Shown here piece after piece: positions 25,291 through 34,086 of a DNA stretch of 34,086 nt (positions are counted from its first letter, which is position 1; each line of letters begins with the position of its first letter). The notes under the pieces were generated by a model that was not told the DNA's origin, made no database searches, and worked only from the letters and a program-made list of their open reading frames with translations. Made by a program: the position numbers and the translations under genes. The DNA lies in contig NZ_VMBH01000005.1 in the NCBI RefSeq assembly GCF_007559345.1, positions 1 to 34,086 of the forward strand. Direction: 5' to 3'. The stretch comes from Cardinium endosymbiont of Dermatophagoides farinae (GTDB lineage: Bacteria; Bacteroidota; Bacteroidia; Cytophagales; Amoebophilaceae).

Positions 25291-27750
25291 ATGAAAATGA
25301 GAACTAAAATGAAAAAAATAGTATCCCAATTCTTTATTACTGCTTCTTTATTTTTTTGGTCTTGTACAGTGGCCTTTAGACAGCAATTTGCCGACGATAT
25401 CATTTGGATACCAAAGCATGAATATACCTTATTACCAGAAAAAGGTGTATCACCTGTTTTAGCAGAAAAAGTTCCTGTAATCTTGAGTATTAAGTTTGAC
25501 GACGCATGGAATAACGATAGATCCAATAAACCCAAATCTCCACATAGATATGAAAAATGGAATGTTAATCCAGAAGTGATCCAATTTCGTATTAAGGGTA
25601 TTAGGGTTGAAGGTGGCGAAGGGAAACTGTTCAAGCGTGTTGAAATAGATGGGAACGCTTCTATAGGTGAGCCGTTTAAAGTAGGAAGTATAGTCCAACA
25701 TGGTGATACACCTCTATACTATGTTCCTAATGAGCAAGACACTTGTCATATGCATAAGGTCAGTATTGATGCTGTTATATTGACTTGTGATTTTAACAGA
25801 GAGGGAGGAGATCCTATAACATGCTCGTTAAGGCTGGATGAACCTCTATACGCTTTAAAGGCTGGTACAAATGTCAAGGTTGCTTATGTAGAAGACAAAG
25901 GTGGTACACCTATTCATATTAATATCACTTCAGATAACGTGTTGGCATCTTTGCAAAAATATAGATTAGTTAAATGGTGTGTGACAGATGGACAAGGTAC
26001 TATGTATGTAGATACAGGATCATGCAAAAAAACAATATGTAGCAATGAACCGATTAAATTTGGTAATAATACCCTTTTTTACGCCCCAAAACCTGGTAGT
26101 GATGGAAATCATACCATTCATTTAACAGTAGGCAATACTAAAAGTGATACCACACAAGACTATTCTTTTTCTGTTAAAGTTCAAGATCATAGAATTGAAA
26201 ATTTTACAGCTGAGCTTTCTATGGCTTCAGAAAAATCTCCTCTGTTACCGTTTAAAGATAGGGTATGTAAACTCAAGATCTGTCCATTAACTGATGCAGG
26301 TAAGGTGCTTAATTACCATATCAAGGCCATTAAATTGAATGGAGGTAAGTTTATCCTAGGAAAGGACGAAATGATAGCAAATACGCCTTTAACAGTAGGC
26401 GTCAATACTTTAATGTTTAATCCATGTGGTTTTGTTGGGGATTTAGAGCCTAGCATCACAATAATCAATGAAAAGGGAGATGAACGTGAAGTGACCTTTA
26501 AGCAGCCATTTGTTGTCAAGGATCCTGACTTTAAAGTAGTTGCTAGTCTAGAAGGTAGTATTGAGAATGGTATGGATAACAGACATATCAACTTAAAGGT
26601 TATTGCTCCTTTTAATACTATAAGTGATAAGTTTATTTTGTCAAATTATCGTCTATCAGGCGGTATAGTAGGTGATTTACTAAAGCTAACAGGAGAGCCT
26701 GTTGAACCAGGTGGTATGCTTTCAGTAGGAGATAGTGCATTTAAATTTAGGTTAGGTGAGTTAGATACGTTTATGGATAAAATTGATGGTGCACCAAGGA
26801 TTTACTTCGATGTTACTTATCCAGATGGCACAAATCATGAAACAGAAGCTATAGATCTTTCTATTTTCTTATTTGAAGGATTGGCCTCTAAGATAGAGGC
26901 ATTATCTGAAGATAGTAAATCGCTTTATAAACCCATTGTTCAGGACTATAGTTTAAATCCAGAATTAGCCTTTCAAAATTTACAAGCTATAGAACCAGCT
27001 TGGTATAATAGACAATCTAACCTACATAATATACTGGTCTATATGCAGCATGATACGGCTATTTCCACTCAAGCTACGGATGCACTTACTAGCCTACAGA
27101 CACTCAAAAGTGATACTAAAGATAAAGTAAAGGCTAGGGTATTAACCACAAGGTTATTGCATGACTGGAATAAAGAAATAGGTCATATTCGATCTAACCA
27201 AGAACCAGATGGTCGTAGAATACATACAGGAATACTAGAAAAAGAGGTTAGTGCTTTTTCTGATATATTTCGATCATGTAGAGATATTCCATGTATGGAA
27301 GATATAGTACAATCTTTAGATGATGTACTTGAAAAAATAGAAGACTTAAAAAGAGAAACAGAAGTAAAACAGGCTAATAAAGACAGAGATAAAGCAAGAG
27401 AAGAAGCTTTTAAAGATCGTACTACTAGGTCTATAGAAAATGAGCAAAGAGAAAGAAAATATGAAGACCAACGTTTAGAAATGGAGATAGAAGAACTCTG
27501 TGAGAGTAGAAATAAACTAGAATCTAAAATAAGAAAACATGATGGGGATATTTCAGATTTAAATGCGTTGATTCAGGAGTTAAGTAGGGTGAATAGTTCG
27601 TTAAAAGACCAAATTAATAAAAATGAGTTATCACGTCAGTATGAAAATCGCTTGTTAGAAGCGAGTATACATGCTAATTGTGCAAATAGTAGAAGAGAAA
27701 GAATGTTTGTATTGGACATGGTTGAAAAAATAATAAACGAACATAAATAA
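25291..27750 (+). CDS. TraQ-like multi-Ig lipoprotein with C-terminal coiled coil
   Basis: Intact 819-residue frame. A lipoprotein-type signal (ITASLFFWSC, Cys25; Trp in the lipobox is unusual) is followed by about four imperfect beta-sandwich-like modules of 110-120 residues (about 60-180, 181-300, 301-412, 413-530). Each has a Y/F-x-I-K ... GG core, a G-x-N-TL-x-F-x-P turn and a closing F-x-V strand. The pattern is like the single Ig-type fold of Bacteroides TraQ (DUF3872). Residues about 530-660 are helical. Residues about 665-800 are strongly charged and read as a long coiled coil (KRETEVKQANKDRDKAREEA). TraQ is normally around 150 residues, so this is a repeated and extended form. It probably reaches from the membrane into the periplasm or outward. 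The third Met, at 25309, may be the real start. Confidence 0.6.
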   Translation: MKMRTKMKKIVSQFFITASLFFWSCTVAFRQQFADDIIWIPKHEYTLLPEKGVSPVLAEKVPVILSIKFDDAWNNDRSNKPKSPHRYEKWNVNPEVIQFRIKGIRVEGGEGKLFKRVEIDGNASIGEPFKVGSIVQHGDTPLYYVPNEQDTCHMHKVSIDAVILTCDFNREGGDPITCSLRLDEPLYALKAGTNVKVAYVEDKGGTPIHINITSDNVLASLQKYRLVKWCVTDGQGTMYVDTGSCKKTICSNEPIKFGNNTLFYAPKPGSDGNHTIHLTVGNTKSDTTQDYSFSVKVQDHRIENFTAELSMASEKSPLLPFKDRVCKLKICPLTDAGKVLNYHIKAIKLNGGKFILGKDEMIANTPLTVGVNTLMFNPCGFVGDLEPSITIINEKGDEREVTFKQPFVVKDPDFKVVASLEGSIENGMDNRHINLKVIAPFNTISDKFILSNYRLSGGIVGDLLKLTGEPVEPGGMLSVGDSAFKFRLGELDTFMDKIDGAPRIYFDVTYPDGTNHETEAIDLSIFLFEGLASKIEALSEDSKSLYKPIVQDYSLNPELAFQNLQAIEPAWYNRQSNLHNILVYMQHDTAISTQATDALTSLQTLKSDTKDKVKARVLTTRLLHDWNKEIGHIRSNQEPDGRRIHTGILEKEVSAFSDIFRSCRDIPCMEDIVQSLDDVLEKIEDLKRETEVKQANKDRDKAREEAFKDRTTRSIENEQRERKYEDQRLEMEIEELCESRNKLESKIRKHDGDISDLNALIQELSRVNSSLKDQINKNELSRQYENRLLEASIHANCANSRRERMFVLDMVEKIINEHK

Positions 27751-27852
27751 AAAAAGTAGAATATATTTTTTTAGAGTAAATCTATTCTTTCCCATTAGCT
27801 TGTTTATAATACTCCCTACGAAGTAAGGATATAATATTAAAATAGAATTAAA

Positions 27853-28095
27853 ATGATATTACTTGATATCACAGGTGCCCTTGAAGGCTGGATTGCAAGC
27901 GGCTACCAATTGTTAACCTTGGTAGCCAAGCTACTAGGTGTAGTGGGCGCCTTTAGATTGGCCTATTTGTATAATACTGGCAGGGATAGAGGCATGATAT
28001 TTCATGAATTATTACACTGGGTAGCTGCCATTGTATTTTTTTCGTCCATTGGTCCTTTGTATGATATGGTTGCCAATTTTTTTAGAATCGGATAA
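27853..28095 (+). CDS. TraE-like (DUF4134-type) small membrane protein
   Basis: An 80-residue frame with an amphipathic start (MILLDITGALEGWIASGYQL), a first membrane segment (LLTLVAKLLGVVGAFRLAYL), a short polar loop (YNTGRDRGMIFHE) and a second segment (LLHWVAAIVFFSSIGPLYDM). Two close membrane helices with a small polar turn is the layout of the VirB2/TrbC-like DUF4134 proteins called TraE in Bacteroides conjugative elements. Those carry a cleaved signal, which this lacks, so the match is by layout only. The next gene downstream is broken by the Tn3-derived element, so the operon is cut here. Confidence 0.6.
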   Translation: MILLDITGALEGWIASGYQLLTLVAKLLGVVGAFRLAYLYNTGRDRGMIFHELLHWVAAIVFFSSIGPLYDMVANFFRIG

Positions 28096-28276
28096 AGGAG
28101 AGATTTCCCATGCAAAAATTAGTCAATAGGGGGTCTCCTTGGATATAAGAAATTATTGTACGTTAAGGCTGTTTCCTGTACTAAAGATGTTCTTCTTTTT
28201 CTTCCAGGTTATTGTATAAATTTACCTGATTAGCAACATGTTTCAGACATTACTTTTCTCACTTTCCAGCAATTTA

Positions 28277-28936
28277 TTAAAAGTGCTTAGCATTGCTTTT
28301 TTCATTGTTTACAAAGTACAATTTCTGAATACGACATACCTGCGAAGCGCTGTACCCGGTAGCTTGTGCGGTATCTTGAATGCTTAGTTTTTTAACACTT
28401 CGATAATATATTACCTTCTGATGACGCTCATGATCAGCCTGTTTTCCACGATATTTACCCTCTTGACGTGCTCTTTCGATTCCCTGTTTTTGCCGTTGCT
28501 GACGGCTCAACCAATCCTTATACGACATTGCGGCCATTAGATCCATGAGCATATTATTGATGGCAGAAATCACAGCACGAGTTACTGGATCATTTTGTGA
28601 TGGTTCTTTGTCAGACAAAACCTGCCATGAAGTTGGGATGTCCAGGCTTACAATTCTCAATTCATGATGTTCAATCTGCTTTTTGAGTGTTAGCCAGTCA
28701 CTGTTACTAAGTCTGGTCAGCCGATCTATTTGTTCTACTAGTAGAATATCATTTCGGTGACTATCCATTAGTAATCGTCCCAGTTCTGGTCTTTCCAGTT
28801 TTGTTCCGCTGATATTTTCTCGGTAGTAGCTAGCGATTTTGTGTCCTCTCTCCTGAACAAACTGCTCGAGCATTTCTTTTGTTCGATCTGCAAACTGATC
28901 TTCTACTGAAGCTCTCAAATAAGCTCTGATGAACAT
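28277..28936 (-). CDS. tnpR: Serine recombinase, Tn3-type resolvase (copy B)
   Basis: Protein identical to 7680-8339, 219 residues, with Ser10, the IDRLTRL motif and the C-terminal helix-turn-helix intact. Confidence 0.92.
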   Translation of the reverse strand: MFIRAYLRASVEDQFADRTKEMLEQFVQERGHKIASYYRENISGTKLERPELGRLLMDSHRNDILLVEQIDRLTRLSNSDWLTLKKQIEHHELRIVSLDIPTSWQVLSDKEPSQNDPVTRAVISAINNMLMDLMAAMSYKDWLSRQQRQKQGIERARQEGKYRGKQADHERHQKVIYYRSVKKLSIQDTAQATGYSASQVCRIQKLYFVNNEKSNAKHF

Positions 28937-29103
28937 ATTCTAACGAATTTATCGTATTTAGGTTATGTCATTGAATCTATTGCATATAGGTTATTTCATT
29001 GATTCAATTTAATAATTTTTAAGATATTTCATTGAGGTGTACCATTATGCGATAAAAATTTAAACGAAAATTAATCTACAAAATAATTATCAATGCAAAC
29101 TAT
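28937..29103. promoter_or_regulatory. res-like site and divergent promoter region (copy B)
   Basis: Same sequence as 8340-8506, lying between the divergent resolvase and transposase-relic starts. The subsite layout is described there. Confidence 0.65.
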
Positions 29104-30036
29104 ATGTCTAGGAGACAAATTCTTTCCCAGTCCGAAAGAGCGTCATTACTAGCTTTACCTAAGGATGAACTGACGCTGATCCGCATGACTTATTTCAGCG
29201 AACAGGATTTAGCGCTTATTAATACGCACCGCAAGCCAGCCAATAGGTTCGGTTTTTCTGTCTTGCTTTGTTACCTGAAGAACATAGGGATGATCCAGAT
29301 AAAAAATCACTACTTTCCGATTTTTTACTCAAGCATATCGCTAGCAGACTTAATTTATCAAATGAACTTTGGAAAGATTACGCATCAGGACGAGACACCA
29401 CTCGCAGGGAACATTTAATAGAACTATACCACTATCTAGGACTAAAGAAATTTACAAAACAGATTCAAAATGATTACATTTCGTATTTAATTCCACTTGC
29501 AAAACGCACTGACAAGGGTATTCTTCTTGCACAAGAACTTCTAAAGTATATGCAACGAAATTGCGTGATTATTCCCACTATTGATGTACTGGAGCGAACG
29601 TGCTCAAAGGCCATGGCTGCTGGTGATAAAATAGTATTCTCGAACTGAATGCTCAACTTATATCAGAGCATAAAATCAATCTAGACAGCCTTCTGCATCA
29701 AATAATCATCTTTCACGTCTATCTTGGATTCTTCAACCTCCTGGTAAAATTAACGGAAAAAATGTATTACAGCACATTGAACGCTTGAATACGATCGTGG
29801 CAATAGACTTACCGGTAGGGATCGGACGTTTAGTTCATCAGAATCGGTTACTGAAACTGGCCCGTGAGGGTCGGAATATGAGTAGCCGAGATTTGACTAA
29901 GTTCTCATCAAGCAGACGATACGCTATTCTAATATGTGTGATTGAAGAAGCCAGAGCTACACTTACAGATGAGATCATCGATTTGCATGAGCGTATCTTG
30001 AACAGTATGTTCAGCCGGGCTAAAAGGCTAACATAG
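29104..30036 (+). pseudogene. tnpA: Tn3-family transposase relic (copy B)
   Basis: Counterpart of 8507-9441. Copy B has two extra breaks by base loss, near 29297 (GATCCAG for GATCCCAG) and 29642 (TCGAAC for TCGGAAC). The frameshift near 29700 is shared with copy A. The C-terminal two thirds, including the catalytic core, are absent in both. Confidence 0.9.
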
Positions 30037-30229
30037 AAAAATACAAAAACAGCCTTAACGTACAATAATTTCCCATATCCAAGGAGACCCCAATAGACTT
30101 TAAGTGGAATCGGAAGAGGTGTCTAAAAATGATAAAGAAGCTATTGCAGAGCTTTACAGTGAAAAGTTAAACAAAGATCTAATACAGCATATCGTTAAAA
30201 GTAAAATCAAAAGAAATAGTAAATTTTAA

Positions 30230-30648
30230 ATGAAAATGAGTGAAAAATACAAACTAGAAGACGTGAAGGAGTTTGCTTATAACCCTTTTTTAAACTACAG
30301 TTCAGAGTACAATTCGATGAGTTTTTCATAGATGAATTGTCAAATAAAGCTAAGAATATCATAAAATATTTAATGTGTAAACATTCATTTAAAGAAGAAA
30401 AATTCTTATTTAAGCTAAATGAATTTAATAGGTTTATGATATATATAAATATGGAATATCCCTGTGACGGTATATCAGAACTATGCGCTAAGAAGGTATT
30501 AGCCAAAACCAAAGATCCAGATCTATATTGGGTGAATAATGATTTCCTTAGTACTGGAATCTTTCAACCCAAATATAATATATGGAAGATGATGGATATA
30601 AATAAGTCTAAACAAGTTCCTCGATACGAGATACAGGTAAACCAGTAA
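30230..30648 (+). CDS. RepL-like winged-helix protein (copy B, frameshifted)
   Basis: Counterpart of 9635-10054. A missing G near 30307 (CAGAGTAC for CAGAGGTAC) breaks the frame after about 25 codons. Copy A is intact. Confidence 0.55.
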
Positions 30649-31673
30649 GAGCAATAATATCCTCTATAGGGTAGCCGCGTAAGAGCATGGATTTGGCTAT
30701 CTCTAGTTTACCTTTTTCTTCTCCTAACTGTATCCCTTTCTCTTGTCCTATTTGGATACCCATCAACTTCCCTTTCTCTTGCCCTATCTGAATACCCATC
30801 AACTTCCCTTTCTCTTGTCCTATTTGGATACCCATCAACTTCCCTTTCTCTTGCCCTATCTGAATACCCATCAACTTTCCTTTCTCTTGCCCTATTCGGA
30901 TACCTTCGTCCCTATATTTTTGTGCTATAGTTCTCATAATATCTTCTTTATCTTCACTAGGTAGATGCTTTGTTATAATATTTTCTAGAGCAGCCTGCTG
31001 ATCTTCAGGTAATTTACTGTCACTATACCATAAAAAGCTTCTTATGTAAAGATAACTTTTTTCTTTGTCTAGGACAATACATGATTTAAAATTTTCTAAA
31101 AATTCATCCCATAACTTAAGCATATCACGAGTGTGAACATATTTCATGAAATATTCCATCATGCCCAAGTGTGCCTTCTTTTTGATTTCATTATCTGGCA
31201 TAGCATAGATATCTACCAATTGATAATCACCTCCCATAAGTTCTTTAGCAAGACTAGGTTCACTAAACAAATCCCATAGATTTTTTGGACAGTAAAAGGC
31301 CTGTTACCGTGATAGAGCACTATCGGTATTACCAAAGGTAATTTGGATTTTTCCTTTGTTTTATGCCTTTCTAGTAAGAGGAAGATGTATTTCCATAACT
31401 TAAAGGCTGTCCAATACTTAGGCTCACCTCGGCTTCGATCAAGGCATACACAAAAGCTTGCTGATTATTTTTAGTTTTGATAGAGCATACTAAATCACTG
31501 AATTTTTGCTTCAAATCTTCTTCAACAAATGATTCTTTTTCAATTTTAATGGTGTCTAGATCCAGTAATGATTTACATGATGCTGGTAAATAATAGTTTA
31601 AAAACTCCTGAGCAGCTATTGGATCAGAGAGAATTTTTTTAGCGAGCCCATCGTGTTTTAGTCTTTCTGTCAT
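30608..31673 (-). CDS. Rpn-family nuclease (copy B, two one-base losses)
   Basis: Counterpart of the intact gene at 10014-11081. It is broken at about 31423 (TTAGGCTC for TTAGGGCTC) and 31288 (TTGGACAG for TTGGGACAG), each the loss of one G from a run. Both lie in the stretch where copy B is error-rich, so they are probably not biological. Confidence 0.85.
30704..30904 (-). repeat. 36-bp tandem repeats in the Rpn gene (copy B)
   Basis: Same unit number and order as 10110-10310: four internal ATGs 36 bases apart, each preceded by AAAGGGAAG on the minus strand. Equal unit number in both copies fits one molecule read twice. Confidence 0.85.
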
Positions 31674-31932
31674 AAAGATAGTTTACTAAAAAGATTTAAA
31701 TATTGGAAAGAAATAATCTGCGATAATTACTTAATCGTATTTATAAGTACAAATATAATATATTTTAAATTATTATACATTACAAATAAGTATTTATTTT
31801 AGTTTCTATTATAGATTTCTATTTTTTACTCAAATAGTCTCATGTTATATAGGAATATCCTGATAAATGGATCCACATAACGTTTATTTAGAAAAGGTTT
31901 TTTCCTAGTACCCTAATTACACACTTTCTCTA

Positions 31933-32167
31933 TCAATTTTCTTTAAAAATTTCATCCAATATCCAACTATGTCTAGATCTTTTTACTTGATAGTAATCAT
32001 TTATACATTGACTATCAATCTTTTGAATTAGACTATTGGGTAATCTTAATTGTATATTTTGTATAATTCGCTCTTCTTTTTTACTATTATTAGGAACAGT
32101 ACCCCCCTTGTTTATAAGATCACTCACTTTACGCTCACAAGAAGGTGATTTTTTTAGAAATAGCCAT
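31933..32167 (-). CDS. Ribbon-helix-helix-like ParA partner (copy B)
   Basis: The 64-residue frame from 32127 (GTG, reading SDLINKGGTVPNNSKKEE) to 31933 is open. The fuller 77-residue protein starts at the ATG at 32167 but needs one T fewer in the run near 32150, as copy A has. See 11339-11570 for the description. Confidence 0.65.
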
Positions 32168-32210
32168 TTTTTTAGTATAATTTTATTATTATTATAATAC
32201 TAATTTAATT

Positions 32211-32866
32211 TTAAATTGAATCTAAATTAATACTAACTATAAAATTAAATTAAAGCATTAAATTCTTGTATAGCTTTTATATCTTTAGGCTTTTCTTCAG
32301 TAATTGCTAGCCTTTTGAAGATGCATTTGGAAACGACGTCCTGTTTCCTAATGAAAATATCTATGAACTCCAACGTTTTATTCTCCTTAAGAAGGTTAGC
32401 AGCCTCACTATTATTTTGCCCACTAAAATCAGCCTTATTGATAAAAGAAAATGATTGTAATTTTGGGTTAATAATCCTCATTTCTTCTACTAATGTGGAT
32501 ACTTTTTCTATGGTCCAAATATCAAATGATCTAGGAACAAATGGGACTAAGTAAATATCAGCAATGCTTATAGCAGCGCGTTGACTAGTAGTATCCCTAT
32601 CACCTGTATCAATAATAATATGGTCATACTTTGATCTTGACTTTACTGTTTGATCACGAACTGCTCTATGATAATTGAATGGATGTATAATACAAGTTAT
32701 CTTTCATTGTCTCACTTCTAAACACAGTAAAATCAGAAGCAGTTTGTTGATCGTCTGCATCAATTAAAAGAATATCTTTGAATTTTTTGGCCATTAAAAC
32801 TGCCAAATTTGTAGAAATAGTAGATTTACCAGATCCTCCTTTAATACCACCTATTACATATATCAT
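32211..32866 (-). pseudogene. parA: ParA-family partition ATPase with frameshifts (copy B)
   Basis: Counterpart of 11613-12267. It shares the frameshift near 32674 and adds more in the C-terminal half (near 32225, 32312 and 32350), where copy A is intact. Walker A KGGSGKST and the IIIDTGDRDT region are unchanged. Confidence 0.8.
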
Positions 32867-33317
32867 TTTTATACTTCTATAGATTTATTACAATATATTT
32901 TATATGTCATAATAAACATTATTTAATATTATATAGATACTTTTTTAATATTAATTACATATCATACTTAATGATAATTAATCAAATATACAATATTAAT
33001 ATCACAATAGTATCAAGATTTACGTATTAATAAATAAACATATTAAGAGGTGATTTCAGAAAACGGGAAATAAAGCGCACTAAGAGTATAGTAGCCCAAA
33101 AAAATTAGACAAAAAAATAATAATTTCAAGAATTCGCTTTCCATTTAATAAAACGAACTATAAAGAAAAATGATTCTTAAAAAGAAGAAATTATTTACAA
33201 CTCATTATCTGTTATATTTTACTTACTATAAAGTAATAACTTATATTATAAATAACGAATCAAATTCGTAAATTTTAACAGATAGCGAACTAAAAACAAA
33301 AATCAGAAAATGGCCTA

Positions 33318-33773
33318 TTGTCTCCTCGGCATATAGTTTGCATTAATAATTATTTTGTAGATTAATTTTCGTTTAAATACTTATCGCATAAGGGTGTACT
33401 CAAACGATATAGCAAAAATGTTGTCATATTCCATTAATGGAATAACCTACATGCGATAGATTCAATGACGTAACCTAAATACGATAAATTGATGATAGTA
33501 TGTTCATCAGAGCTATATTTGATAGCTTAAACAGAAGATCAGTTTGCAGATCGCGCCAAAGAAATGCTGGAGCAGTTTGTTCAGGAAAGGGGGCACAAAA
33601 TTTCCAGTTACTACCGAGAAAATATCAGCGGAACAAAAATAGAAAGAACAGAATTAGGACGATTACTCATGGATAGTCACAGAAATGATATTTTACTGGT
33701 CGAACGAATAGATCGGCTGACCCGTCTAAGTAATAGTGATTGGGTTATACTCAAAAAATTCATTTGTCTTAAG
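33318..33773 (+). pseudogene. Second Tn3 relic with truncated resolvase (copy B)
   Basis: Counterpart of 12719-13174: inverted transposase start, res region, then truncated resolvase from 33500. One A fewer at about 33759 changes the meaningless tail after the point where similarity to the intact resolvase ends. Confidence 0.85.
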
Positions 33774-33806
33774 TTTCTTAAAATACTATACATACTAAAA
33801 ATAGCC

Positions 33807-34086
33807 TCACCTACGTGGCAGTACGACATTGTCTCTCATCATCTTAGTAGCCCAATTTGTTTTCCCAATATTGATTATTATTTTATTATTATCATCGTGC
33901 GTATGATCAATTATATTTCCTGCTGCCGTAGGTGGCAGAAACCTACCCAAACATTTACACTCATCAATATTTATTATCATCTACATTCAAATAATCTGCT
34001 CTGTTTTTCCAATAGGTAATTGGCGGAAGATTTCTACTAGTTTGTGTTTGAAAAGTAATAAAAGGATCTAAATAATCTGTTTTTAA
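33807..34086 (-). pseudogene. 3' end of the unknown lipoprotein gene (copy B, cut by window end)
   Basis: C-terminal part of the gene described at 13209-14158. Copy B has three Cs near 33865 where copy A has two, giving the ending NWATKMMRDNVVLPRR with stop at 33807. It also has one extra T near 33971, which breaks the frame. The 5' part lies outside the window. Confidence 0.6.

Larger units (their letters stand above)
28130..30091. mobile_element. Tn3-derived element (copy B)
   Basis: Counterpart of 7533-9496, two bases shorter because of two one-base losses in the transposase relic. Ends and the AATAG duplication are identical to copy A. Same insertion point, so this is the same insertion seen twice, not a second transposition. 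Confidence 0.92.
28110..30229 (+). pseudogene. Small gene interrupted by the Tn3-derived element (copy B)
   Basis: Same as 7513-9634: ATG at 28110, cut by the element at 28130, resuming after 30091. The in-frame TAA followed by VESEEVSKNDKE is also present, so both copies carry both lesions. Confidence 0.55.
20581..34086. repeat. Terminal direct repeat, copy B of the plasmid unit
   Basis: Same sequence as 1-13486. Copy B is clean from 20581 to about 29290 apart from a few run-length differences. From 29297 to the end it has one-base losses of its own (for example at 29297, 29642, 30307, 31288, 31423 and 32312). Errors therefore rise toward both outer ends of the window, as expected of a contig end supported by few reads. 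Confidence 0.95.

Noticed and set aside
28130-30091. A second, independent Tn3 insertion
   Set aside because: Insertion site, flanks and shared internal frameshift are the same as at 7533-9496. It is the same insertion in the repeated part of the window.
1-34086. tRNA or rRNA genes
   Set aside because: No cloverleaf-like or rRNA-like segment was recognised on either strand.

Overview
The window is an AT-rich accessory replicon, most likely a circular plasmid of about 20.6 kb that has been written out about 1.65 times. Bases 1-13486 (copy A) recur as a direct repeat at 20581-34086 (copy B), differing almost only by one-base losses or gains in short runs. 13487-20580 occurs once. Many genes broken in one copy are whole in the other, so those breaks are read or consensus errors. 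Breaks present in both copies, and in-frame stops, are probably real.

The gene content points to Bacteroidota, probably an intracellular symbiont of the Cardinium/Amoebophilus type (inference from family content, no database search). It has TraG/TraO/TraQ/TraE-like parts of a Bacteroides-type conjugation system, a MobV-type relaxase, Rpn nuclease, a secreted ankyrin protein with a RING-like segment, lipoproteins, Tn3-family remnants, low GC and many decaying genes.

Layout of one unit, starting from the relaxase: (1) relaxase with a C-terminal primase-like TOPRIM part, minus strand, 19215-21130, with a hairpin-rich candidate oriT at its upstream side; (2) two tiny plus-strand genes that look like free-standing Rpn C-terminal tails; (3) a plus-strand transfer block: broken traG coupling protein, broken RING-like/ankyrin secreted protein, TraO-like, a large TraQ-like multi-Ig lipoprotein with a coiled coil, TraE-like; (4) a 1964-bp Tn3-derived element with 38-bp ends, 5-bp target duplication, intact resolvase and deleted transposase; (5) a RepL-like winged-helix protein convergent with an intact Rpn nuclease carrying 36-bp tandem repeats; (6) parA plus a ribbon-helix-helix partner; (7) a second, inverted Tn3 resolvase/res relic; (8) two lipoprotein genes each split by an in-frame TGA, one with a SUKH (SMI1/KNR4) domain; (9) a primase-helicase and a second RepL-like gene; (10) a 1.1-kb AT-rich non-coding region with an ordered array of AGTAAGAT octamers, the best candidate replication origin.

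Together this is a replication and partition module (primase-helicase, RepL-like proteins, iterons, parA/RHH), a mobilization module (relaxase, oriT, coupling protein) and a reduced, decaying set of conjugation envelope genes. The most interesting candidates are the Rpn gene with repeated internal start sites plus the separate Rpn-tail proteins (a possible toxin-antitoxin/phage-defence arrangement), the iteron array, and the secreted RING-like/ankyrin protein.
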